Virus record (IMG/VR): IMGVR_UViG_3300034012_002414
Coordinates: 1 to 23,264 of that record
Length of the DNA: 23,264 nt
Source: a virus
Strand: one strand, 5' to 3'
Shown: in pieces, positions 14,733 to 20,932 of the stretch
Layout of the letters: each line of letters opens with the position of its first letter
Numbering within the stretch: the first letter of the stretch is position 1
The notes under the pieces: generated by a model
Database searches by the model: none
Told to the model about the DNA's origin: nothing
The model's input: the letters and a program-made list of their open reading frames with translations, nothing else
Program-made: the position numbers and the translations under genes

Positions 14733-15156
14733 TCATTTCGGTATTGAAGCTCCTGGCATTCTGAATCAGTACGCCTGCTCTCTTGAGGATCTCCTCATGG
14801 AGCAAGCTCAGCAGATGGATGCTCTTTCTGCTCGCCATGATGCGATGCAGACCATCCTGACTGATGCGAATCACCTGGCCGAATACACTGATCGTTATTT
14901 CACCGAAGTGGTCCCCGTGGATATTGACGGCGACACTCAGGTGTACCAGGGTCAGCAACAGGCTTACCAGCCTCGTTATGACATGCCTGCTCCTCCTGCT
15001 AATGCTGGCGGCTCCAACACTGGTGCTCAGCCTCAACAGCAGTGGGAGCAGTTCAGCGATGTCATGAACCGCAACCCTGAAAACGCTTGGCGTTATCTGA
15101 GTCAGATGGGTCCCGAAGCTATGCGCAGCAAGCTTCTGTTTATGGATCCTGCTTGA
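14233..15156 (+). CDS. Scaffold-like protein, 5' half overlapping the portal gene
   Basis: A 307-residue protein if started at ATG 14233. Residues 1-160 are Pro/Ser/Gln/Thr-rich and disordered and lie inside the portal frame. Residues about 160-220 (PVTAEVVNHFG, then LEDLLMEQAQQMDALSARHDAMQ) form helices. After a Gln/Pro-rich linker comes a short helical C-terminus, NPENAWRYLSQMGPEAMRSK. Disorder, Gln richness, a helical coat-binding-like tail and position between portal and capsid suggest a scaffolding protein. An internal start at ATG 14479 has a better Shine-Dalgarno (GGGAAG at 14468-14473) and would give 225 residues, still overlapping portal by 254 bases. The frame is closed by a stop at 14215, so no readthrough from farther upstream. 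A strong terminator follows at 15181. Confidence 0.7.
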   Translation: MSQQIQASTPSPVSPAAAPAVISDQGSTAYPQWVAQTSTPAVASVPTAQPPSQVAPASVPSTNNQYNQLTSQSSPSNPWEAAMGTLERVLSQVNSQSLNQVPSSPYQTISEPATQLSSQNLQAQPWAYQAPQVAQTLPTSVSPTQTSSPISTAPQTSVSPVTAEVVNHFGIEAPGILNQYACSLEDLLMEQAQQMDALSARHDAMQTILTDANHLAEYTDRYFTEVVPVDIDGDTQVYQGQQQAYQPRYDMPAPPANAGGSNTGAQPQQQWEQFSDVMNRNPENAWRYLSQMGPEAMRSKLLFMDPA

Positions 15157-15180
15157 TAGGTTAGGAAAGCAAGAGGATTA

Positions 15181-15204
15181 GCCCTCAATTTTGAGGGCTT
15201 TTTT
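15181..15204 (+). terminator. Rho-independent terminator after the scaffold-like gene
   Basis: GCCCTCA (15181-15187) pairs with TGAGGGC (15192-15198) around ATTT, followed by six T (15199-15204). This is a canonical intrinsic terminator closing the portal/scaffold transcript. Confidence 0.9.
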
Positions 15205-15236
15205 CTTGCTATCGTTTATTTACTTGGAGAAACACT

Positions 15237-15371
15237 ATGCGAACTCTTGGTGATCGTCCTTACAGGACTGCGCCCGAAGTCAAAACTGAAGAGCCGGTAG
15301 TAAACGAGCCCACGCCGGTTGAAGAAGCTACTGAATCGAATAACTTTGATGAGTCAGTGGTAATCAATTAA
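15237..15371 (+). CDS. Small acidic protein, 44 aa
   Basis: ATG 15237 is preceded by GGAGA (15226-15230) at good spacing and opens a 44-codon frame ending at TAA 15369-15371. The product is acidic and Pro/Glu/Val-rich after a basic head (MRTLGDRPYR). It is probably unstructured. The good ribosome-binding site directly after a terminator suggests a real, separately or read-through expressed gene. No function can be assigned. Confidence 0.65.
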   Translation: MRTLGDRPYRTAPEVKTEEPVVNEPTPVEEATESNNFDESVVIN

Positions 15372-15372
15372 T

Positions 15373-15699
15373 TTAATTTTCGTTTTTACCTATCCGCCTT
15401 TCAATTTCTTTTTCAGCTAATCGTTCTGCGGCTGCCAGGATACGAATACCAGCGTAACCAATAATAAATGAGGTCGCTATGGCCTCATTTTTTGTAAGTT
15501 TAAATCTTTCTTCGATCGCTGGACTTACAAATGTAGCCAGCATGAAGCCAACAACAGAGGCCTTGATTAAATAAGGTATAACTTTCCTTAGCCCCCGTGG
15601 GTGCGTAAGACTTTCAGTAATTGATCCTGAGAAACAGGCTATCGATGCTTCAGGATCTTCAAAAAACACTGTAAGTGCCTTCTCAAAATGGGGCTGCAT
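15373..15699 (-). CDS. Holin-like small membrane protein
   Basis: A 108-residue protein with two hydrophobic segments: residues about 42-60 (PYLIKASVVGFMLATFVSP) and 72-90 (AIATSFIIGYAGIRILAA). They are joined by a short loop and followed by a charged C-terminus (ERLAEKEIERRIGKNEN). This resembles small class II or LydA-type phage holins that permit lysis. No endolysin is adjacent. It stands alone on the minus strand between plus-strand genes; its stop lies one base from the small acidic ORF. The start ATG has TAAGG five bases upstream. Other small membrane proteins cannot be excluded. Confidence 0.6.
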   Translation of the reverse strand: MQPHFEKALTVFFEDPEASIACFSGSITESLTHPRGLRKVIPYLIKASVVGFMLATFVSPAIEERFKLTKNEAIATSFIIGYAGIRILAAAERLAEKEIERRIGKNEN

Positions 15700-15763
15700 T
15701 TTGCCTTACAGAGCTTCGTAACTATTTTAAACCAAGTAAAATTAAAGTATCTGGAGTGTCACT
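15700..15763. promoter_or_regulatory. Divergent A+T-rich intergenic region
   Basis: The 64 bases between the minus-strand holin-like gene and the plus-strand gene at 15764 must hold the 5' signals of both. TTGCCT (15704-15709) with TATTTT 16 bases later is a weak promoter-like pair on the plus strand. GGAG just before the plus ATG is a clear Shine-Dalgarno. The promoter assignment is tentative. Confidence 0.3.
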
Positions 15764-16567
15764 ATGGTGTATACACCGCAAACTAATTGGAAATACGATA
15801 AAAACTTATATCACCCGATTCAGTCCGGCCCTCAGCGCACTGGAGACAATTTAAATCTAACAAATACGTATTTAACAATTTCTAGCGGGTATGTAACACC
15901 TTCTGGAATTAATCAAACTTGGTACGGTGTTTTAGATGAAGGTGCTGATTTTGGCTTAATCCCTGTTGGCCCTCCGAACTTAAGCGGCTACTTCACTACT
16001 GACTGGAAGGCAGTTCCGCCGGCTCCGTCTGGTTATTGGACAAACTATGAGAACGTACTGCCCCACAGCTCTGGTTTACTAGATACATATGTAGGTTTCA
16101 GAGCGCAAGGTTTGTACCGTGTCGCAAATGCGACAGTACAGACTGCTTATGGGCCTCGACCAGGGCTGCGTAACTTCGGTACGCATATTTGGTACGGAGA
16201 ACAGATTCCTGATAATCAAAACTATGACCCGTTTAAAACACCTAGTTCTAACGACAGCAGTCTCGACGGCGGAGGAATAACCGGGGGTGGCGTAACCCAC
16301 CCTGCAACTCGCTCACCTACTCTCACCAACCCAACAAACGACACTTCAGGATCACGTGCCGCGTGGGTTTACCATTATCCGATTTATTGCCAGTCGTTTA
16401 CTGAAACTCGGTACACAGGTGTTCCTGGCCAGATGGGTATACCGGTGCGGAATAGTTATCGCGGCAAGTCACTTCGTTACGTCCCTAACTACGGTTCTGT
16501 ATACGGTGTACTTGGAGAAGGTGTGCGTAACATGGTGCGTACGTTTAGTCCTGGGACAAAGATTTAA
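15764..16567 (+). CDS. Putative structural protein, 267 aa
   Basis: No family recognised. The protein is rich in Tyr, Pro, Gly, Asn and Thr with almost no long helices, suggesting a beta-structured virion protein such as a decoration, fibre or minor capsid component. A Gly-rich linker occurs around residues 168-177 (DGGGITGGGVTHP). The ATG has GGAG upstream. The stop TAA at 16565-16567 interlocks with the stop of the antisense endonuclease gene (16564-16566), leaving no intergenic space. It lies between scaffold and capsid genes, consistent with a head role. Confidence 0.6.
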   Translation: MVYTPQTNWKYDKNLYHPIQSGPQRTGDNLNLTNTYLTISSGYVTPSGINQTWYGVLDEGADFGLIPVGPPNLSGYFTTDWKAVPPAPSGYWTNYENVLPHSSGLLDTYVGFRAQGLYRVANATVQTAYGPRPGLRNFGTHIWYGEQIPDNQNYDPFKTPSSNDSSLDGGGITGGGVTHPATRSPTLTNPTNDTSGSRAAWVYHYPIYCQSFTETRYTGVPGQMGIPVRNSYRGKSLRYVPNYGSVYGVLGEGVRNMVRTFSPGTKI

Positions 16568-17025
16568 ATGTGAGTCCAGGTGCGTCTTTGGAGGATGTTG
16601 TTAATCGATTGCCTAGAAGTATCGAGCTCCTGCGCAATTAGAGGAGCTCGATAGTACTTAGGGTGCGCCCCTTCCTGCAGAGCTCTTAGACAGAGTACTT
16701 GCTCTTCATTCAGCTTTGCTTTTGCGTTTTTCTCTCCTCGTAGGACCTCTGACGAGCTTTCTGAACGTGGTATCCAGGAAACATTTCCTGGCTCGTAATC
16801 ACCCGTATCCCCTTTCCTCGACAGAGAGGTTCCTACAGGCGCCTCACCCATGTCGTTATAAAAGTTCTCAAAACACTCTAACCACTCATTACACACCTTT
16901 ACCCCCTTGTTTCCATAGTATTTATAGTTAGCAGCGTTTTTGTTATAGCACCTTGTTTTCATGTCCATCCAGGCTTTATAGGTTTGTGTATTGGACAGAC
17001 CGTGTTTTTTATTGAAGCGAGCCAT
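16564..17025 (-). CDS. Free-standing homing endonuclease, HNH-type family
   Basis: A 153-residue protein from ATG 17025 (a GTG two codons upstream at 17031 is also possible). The N-terminal 90 residues follow the layout of phage HNH-like homing nucleases: YKAWMDMKTRCYNKNAANYKYYGNKGVKVCNEW, shown here as its landmarks YKAW, RCYN, YYGNKG and CNEW. A degenerate core LSRKGDTGDYEPGNVSWI replaces the usual DR-x-D...N motif. Residues about 110-150 form a helix-turn-helix (LIAQELDTSRQSINNILQ), the usual DNA-binding tail. The gene is antisense to its neighbours and sits just upstream of a group I intron in the capsid gene, outside the intron. It may cut intron-less capsid alleles. Confidence 0.8.
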   Translation of the reverse strand: MARFNKKHGLSNTQTYKAWMDMKTRCYNKNAANYKYYGNKGVKVCNEWLECFENFYNDMGEAPVGTSLSRKGDTGDYEPGNVSWIPRSESSSEVLRGEKNAKAKLNEEQVLCLRALQEGAHPKYYRAPLIAQELDTSRQSINNILQRRTWTHI

Positions 17026-17110
17026 AACCACTAAGACTGCGACAACACTCTAGCCCACAGGAGTCCTTAAGGTTTATATTTGAGAAGTACTTTCTCCTCG
17101 GAACTTATCG

Positions 17111-18459
17111 ATGTTTATCGATAGCTGAATGCTCAGATTGTCGCCTAGTTAAGCAATTAACTAGTGAAAATCGGGTGAATTCAGGGAAGCCCTAACGTAG
17201 AGACGAGGGTAATCCTGAGCGAAGCCAAAGGTACACCTTTGGAACGTGCAGAGACTACCGGAGAGGTTTAGCCCTCTTAATAACCGGCTAGAGCGCCCGA
17301 CACCCCACGTGGGTGAAGAGATAGTCCAGACCTCGGGGAAACCTGAGACAATCTGAATGACTTTCCGAAGATTTTAGGTGCGGAGCTGTACCGTCCTCAT
17401 CCGGCGTATATCGTCGAGATGGCGGCTGAGCCCGTGGTTGTTCACGACTTCTCGAAACAACCCGGCCAGACTGTGCAGCTGGACCGTTACCGCTTCTTCG
17501 GTAATCCTGGCTCTAAGGAATCCCGCGAGCGTACTGCTGAGCAGACCATTGGTACTGCCAACAGCCGCAATATCGTGAAGGATAAGGTGCTGGTGACTCT
17601 TCGCGAGTACACCGGTCCTGCTGACCCGAGTGATCCCACTCAGCCCAGCACCTTCAAGATTGCGCGTGAGACCCTGATTACCGCCCAGCGTCTGCTGCTG
17701 GACACCGGTAACCTCACCACCTTCCACCAATCCATCGGCAGCCTGACTCTGCTCGACGACTATCGTCGTTGGCGCGACCGGGTGTTCATCAACGAACTTC
17801 TGAAGGCTGTTTCCAAGGGTCAGGCTTCTGACACCCAAGGCGGTTACTACTTCCCTGGTGATCTCGCCACCGGTGCTCTGACCTACACCAACGCCGAGCA
17901 AGCTAAGTTCGACGTTAAGGATGACCTGCTGCGCGTGGTGAAGAGCCTGCGTAAGCGGAACACTCCTACCTTCCAAGATGGTTTCTATCGCTGCGTTTGC
18001 GATCCGACCTTCCTGATGCACCTGCGTCAGAACAGCGACTTCCGTGAAGTTGCTCGTTATCCTGGCAACGGGCAGATCAACCCCCTCATGTCCGGTATGC
18101 AGCCCAACGCTGCACTGTACATGGGTCAAGGCTTCGGTCAGGCTACCTTCGTGGCCGGCGAGCCGATCATGCCCACCGGCTTCGTGTTTGAAGGCGTGCG
18201 CTTCTTCGAAAGCACCAACATGCCTACTCAAACTCAGAGCGCGACCATCGCCTCCAGCACCGCTAACTACAACGCTGCTGTCGGTATCTTCTTCGGTCCT
18301 CAGGCCGTTGGTGTTGGCATCGGTGGCAACAATGCCCAGGTGCTCCTCAACAACAACGACGATTTCAGCCGCTTTATCATGATGATTTGGAGCCTGTACG
18401 CAGGTTTCGAACTCCTGAACGCTGACTTCGTCACCGTTGGTTACTCTTTCGACGCTTGA
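17111..18459 (+). CDS. Major capsid protein, split by a group I intron (join 17111..17122, 17350..18459)
   Basis: The long frame from 17350 to 18459 has no adequate start: the reading MAAEP at 17419 is preceded in frame by LNDFPKILGAELYRPHPAY, which looks coding, and the frame closes at a stop at 17344-17346. Joining ATG TTT ATC GAT (17111-17122) to AAT at 17350 gives MFIDNLNDFPKILG and a 373-residue product. The protein is helical then beta-rich, with a VCDPTFLMHLRQ strand and a late EGVRFFEST-GIFFGPQAVGVGIG region, resembling HK97-fold coats of the N4gp56/P22 kind. C-ending codons dominate, as in a very highly expressed gene. A possible GGAA Shine-Dalgarno lies at 17100-17103. Family assignment is by resemblance; the split is argued from RNA structure. 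Confidence 0.75.
17123..17349 (+). ncRNA. Group I self-splicing intron (IA-like), in the capsid gene
   Basis: The group I core can be drawn completely. P1: 17119-17122 with 17140-17143, plus a stem 17125-17128/17133-17136. P2: 17146-17152/17157-17163 with a GCAA loop. P3: 17171-17176/17295-17300. P4: 17181-17185/17214-17218. P5: 17189-17193/17206-17210. P6a: 17225-17231/17236-17242. P7: 17253-17257/17322-17326, with an extra hairpin pair (17262-17266/17273-17277) typical of IA introns. P8: 17301-17305/17311-17315. P9: 17332-17337/17342-17347 with a GAAA loop. The guide CAGATT (17134-17139) pairs with the start of exon 2 (AATCTG, 17350-17355) as P10. It carries no ORF. Exact ends are uncertain by two bases (17121-17347 is the alternative). 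Confidence 0.88.
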
Positions 18460-18473
18460 GGAGGTAACTAACA

Positions 18474-19352
18474 ATGACGATCAACCCTAACCAGATCTCA
18501 GTTTCCAAGATTTATCCTGGAAACTACACGAATGTTCTTCGTTACTGGCACGAAGAAAAAACCATGCAGTTTGAGAACGCCAATGGCGTTCCTACGAACT
18601 ACACCAACCAACCCGTCGGCGGCCCTGTCGGCGTGGTGTTCCGTCCCGGTTGGATTGCTCAGCAAGCCATCGGTTACGTTGACCTGAGCTATCAGGCACT
18701 GGGTACCAACAACCAGCTGGATTATTACACCCAGCCTTATGGTTCTGGTCAGAACGCTGCTAACCAGCCGTTCCTGAATGCCAGCGTGATCATCCCCTCC
18801 CCCGACTACCATAAGGATGTTCGGGCGGATATCACCAACGGTATCACTGCTCCCTCTGGTGCATTTGTGTACCGCACTTCGCTCCGTGTGGACGGCGGTG
18901 ATGTGGTCAGCTCCGGCGTTGCAGGTGGTTCTGCGACCCCTCAGCTGACCCTGATCCCTGCGGTCGGCCAAGGTCTCCGCAACACCACCACCGTGGTGTC
19001 TGGTCAGTTCGGTACCTCGATCACCGGCTCCAACAGCCGTATTGCTAACGGTAGCGTTGCTTCTACCAACATCATCAACAGCAGCAGCCTGTCTGCTCTG
19101 ACTGCTGATACTCAGTGGAAGCTGTTTACCACTACCAATCTCGGCGGTGCTGCCGCTTCTGGTCTGGCTCAAGGCTCGGGTATCTATGATCCTCGTGCTG
19201 GTGCTGGCAAACTGTCTGGCAAAAACAAAGCACTCGCTATTTGCGAAGTTTGCTGGATCGTTCCTGATGCTCCTCCGGAGCGTGCAGACCTGGCTCTGCA
19301 GCCCGGCGGTATCGTGGAGTCCACCGCTTACACCTCCACCTCTCCTTCCTGA
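18474..19352 (+). CDS. Putative minor capsid/decoration protein, 292 aa
   Basis: It starts 14 bases after the capsid gene with the strongest Shine-Dalgarno in the window (GAGGAGGTAACTAACA before ATG) and shares its C-ending codon bias, so it is made in large amount. The sequence is rich in Ser, Thr, Asn, Gly and Val and mainly beta, with polar loops; no family recognised. Location and expression signals suggest a capsid-associated or cement protein, or a second head protein. A strong terminator follows at 19383. Confidence 0.65.
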   Translation: MTINPNQISVSKIYPGNYTNVLRYWHEEKTMQFENANGVPTNYTNQPVGGPVGVVFRPGWIAQQAIGYVDLSYQALGTNNQLDYYTQPYGSGQNAANQPFLNASVIIPSPDYHKDVRADITNGITAPSGAFVYRTSLRVDGGDVVSSGVAGGSATPQLTLIPAVGQGLRNTTTVVSGQFGTSITGSNSRIANGSVASTNIINSSSLSALTADTQWKLFTTTNLGGAAASGLAQGSGIYDPRAGAGKLSGKNKALAICEVCWIVPDAPPERADLALQPGGIVESTAYTSTSPS

Positions 19353-19382
19353 TAAACTCAGAAGGCGAGCAAAGGGACACTA

Positions 19383-19406
19383 CCCCTCCTCCGGGAGGGG
19401 TTTTTT
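19383..19406 (+). terminator. Rho-independent terminator after the capsid operon
   Basis: CCCCTCC (19383-19389) pairs with GGAGGGG (19394-19400) around TCCG, followed by TTTTTT (19401-19406). This is a strong intrinsic terminator closing the capsid and decoration transcript. Confidence 0.92.
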
Positions 19407-19495
19407 ATTGGTTTCCTGTTCTTAATTAATTTTTTACGGTATTTAACACATTTCGCTGTCAGATTTAATGAGACGTACCGCGTTTATCCAGTTTT

Positions 19496-19759
19496 ATGGA
19501 AGATCGGGAACTCTCTGACCTTAAATTAGATCGTAAAGAGTGCCCTCGATGTGGCGCCACGTGGCTAGATGGGGTACATCACTGGAGAACTGGCTATAGA
19601 GGTAACGAATTAGACCTTGCGGGTTTAGTTTGCAATCGTGTGTCAGATCCTCAGTGTATTAATCCGAAAAAAGGGTGCACAGGAGGGGACACTTGGGAGA
19701 GTAGAGCTGACTTTTTAAAGAATTTTGAGCGCGACCTTAAGCGTATGCACGAAGATTGA
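19496..19759 (+). CDS. Conserved Cys-rich protein, 87 aa (cyanophage-type)
   Basis: A small metal-binding candidate with C-x2-C at residues 16-19 (CPRCGATW), then LAGLVCNRV, and a second Cys pair in PQCINPKKGCTGGDTW. The WLDGVHHW...DLAGLVCN...GGDTWE pattern looks like a small protein I associate with cyanophages, which is part of the reason for suspecting a cyanobacterial host. Likely zinc binding; function unknown. Separated by about 90 bases from the preceding terminator, with no clear Shine-Dalgarno. Confidence 0.7.
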   Translation: MEDRELSDLKLDRKECPRCGATWLDGVHHWRTGYRGNELDLAGLVCNRVSDPQCINPKKGCTGGDTWESRADFLKNFERDLKRMHED

Positions 19760-19802
19760 GGTATTTTGGTTTAAACTACTGCTCACATACTGACTTTTTC
19801 AG

Positions 19803-20258
19803 ATGTCCGCCAAAGTTTATAAGCCCAGTGGCGTCAAAATCGACGTAATTTCGACTCACGATGATGGTGAGTACTTTATGGTGCGGTCTAACACTACAGG
19901 TAAGGTGTTTTTTGCCCATAAGGATCAGGTCGATGAGTACACGGAAGATACAAACCCCGCACCGACAACAAATTCGTTGCAAACCCGCCGTGGTCGACGA
20001 CCTTTGAAGAAAGAAGAGGGCGAAGTGACTGTTGTGAAGCCGTTGCCCCCAACTGACAACCGTATCAACTTAAATAACCTGACCCCCGAGGGTTTGACCC
20101 AGTGTTTGCCTGGTGTCGGCCTCAAAACTGCCAAGGAAATCGTTGAGCTGCGACAGTCTCTCCCTGGTGAGCGCTTTACAAAGCTTGAGCAGCTTGAATC
20201 GATTAAACGTGTTGAGTGGAAAGAAGTTTTTGCAACTGGTGTGGTGTACGTAGAATAG
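19803..20258 (+). CDS. Helix-hairpin-helix protein (ComEA-like C-terminal domain)
   Basis: A 151-residue protein. Residues 1-45 form a small beta domain (VKIDVISTHDDGEYFMVRSNTTGKVFFAH region). A basic Pro/Lys linker follows (RRGRRPLKKEEGEV). Residues about 88-150 match a helix-hairpin-helix, NLNNLTPEGLTQCLPGVGLKTAKEIVELR (key residues L-PGVG-TA-I), the non-specific DNA-binding fold seen in ComEA-type proteins. A DNA-binding role in head completion or DNA handling is likely. It starts 43 bases after the Cys-rich gene. Confidence 0.75.
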   Translation: MSAKVYKPSGVKIDVISTHDDGEYFMVRSNTTGKVFFAHKDQVDEYTEDTNPAPTTNSLQTRRGRRPLKKEEGEVTVVKPLPPTDNRINLNNLTPEGLTQCLPGVGLKTAKEIVELRQSLPGERFTKLEQLESIKRVEWKEVFATGVVYVE

Positions 20259-20280
20259 AAAGATGTAAGGGACTGAAGCT

Positions 20281-20901
20281 GTGTCTCAGCTTTCTTTAAA
20301 CGAGCTCGAACAAATACAATCATATCTTGCACAACAAGGGGTAACGTTTAACGCAACCAGCACGGATGCGAGTAAGAGAGAAACAATATATGCCGCAGTT
20401 AATCAGTTAACACGTAATCCGGCACAGGTCTTCGGTTACGCTCTTGATGACTTTAACTTCAGTCGCGTCGCTTATCACCTTGGCTACAACATCGCTACAG
20501 TGCCTGCTGGTGACTATGCAAGGTTGCTAGAGGCTTGCAATAGTATCCCAAGTGAGTTTTATTTCGATAAAATTGTTCAGCAGGTTGAGCGCTGCGAAGA
20601 AGCTGAGCGCTTGACTGAGCTTGCAACTGGTCGGGCCACGAGTCGCCAGGAAACTATTCTTGGTGACGTCTCTCGTTCTATTTCAATTCAGGACAAGCGC
20701 GAAACAGCTCGAATTTGGCGGGAGAATTATTTGTTTGAGTGTGAACGCTTAGCGGGAATGCTCTACGTACCTAACTACAAGGATCCGGTGGCCTCCCGTT
20801 ATCGCTTTGAGCGAAGCGGCGGGGAGTTTATACAAGCTATTCCCGGACCGCCGGATGTCTCTAGGTCAGATCGTCTCTACTTTTACGCTAATTGGAGATA
20901 G
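20281..20901 (+). CDS. Putative head-tail connector or tail protein, 206 aa, GTG start
   Basis: No family recognised with certainty. The protein is largely helical, with many charged residues and clusters of Tyr and Phe, and lacks low-complexity regions. RVAYHLGYNIATVPAGDYARLL and the C-terminal FERSGGEFIQAIPGPPDVSRSDRLYFYANWR may be folded domains. Position after the capsid operon suits a connector or tail-tube component. The GTG start is used because no closer ATG exists; it follows the HhH gene by 22 bases. Confidence 0.55.
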   Translation: MSQLSLNELEQIQSYLAQQGVTFNATSTDASKRETIYAAVNQLTRNPAQVFGYALDDFNFSRVAYHLGYNIATVPAGDYARLLEACNSIPSEFYFDKIVQQVERCEEAERLTELATGRATSRQETILGDVSRSISIQDKRETARIWRENYLFECERLAGMLYVPNYKDPVASRYRFERSGGEFIQAIPGPPDVSRSDRLYFYANWR

Positions 20902-20932
20902 ACTGTCTCTATTAGTCTCGCGTTAGTTAGAG

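Noticed and set aside
14656-15036. 126-codon minus-strand frame opposite the scaffold-like gene
   Set aside because: Shadow of the plus-strand gene; Arg/Ser/Leu-rich, no start signals and no context for a minus-strand gene.
17038-17045. GCGACAA at 17039-17045 complementary to the intron guide TTGTCGC
   Set aside because: A seven-base match in a 100-base span could be chance. A splice there would leave no usable start, and the resulting frame meets a stop upstream.
17080-17106. Alternative first exon TTG AGA AGT ACT ... CTT (L-R-S-T-F-S-S-E-L) joined to N-D-F
   Set aside because: It gives an open product but its 3' end has no complementary guide sequence in the intron, and the start would be TTG. 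The ATG 17111 exon has a matching P1 and P10.
17357-17421. ATG at 17357 just after the intron as a capsid start
   Set aside because: It is out of frame with the capsid reading frame by one base.
17419-18459. Capsid gene starting at ATG 17419
   Set aside because: The in-frame sequence upstream (LNDFPKILGAELYRPHPAY) looks coding, there is no Shine-Dalgarno, and the group I intron just before it explains the missing start.
17374-18474. Long open frame (366 codons) on the minus strand through the capsid gene
   Set aside because: It is antisense to a strongly biased coding frame. C-ending codons on the plus strand keep the reverse frame open; the translated product is repetitive Val/Thr/Glu/Gly with no recognisable fold and no ribosome-binding site.
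18498-19172. 224-codon minus-strand frame through the decoration gene
   Set aside because: Same shadow effect as in the capsid gene; low-complexity product and no start signals.
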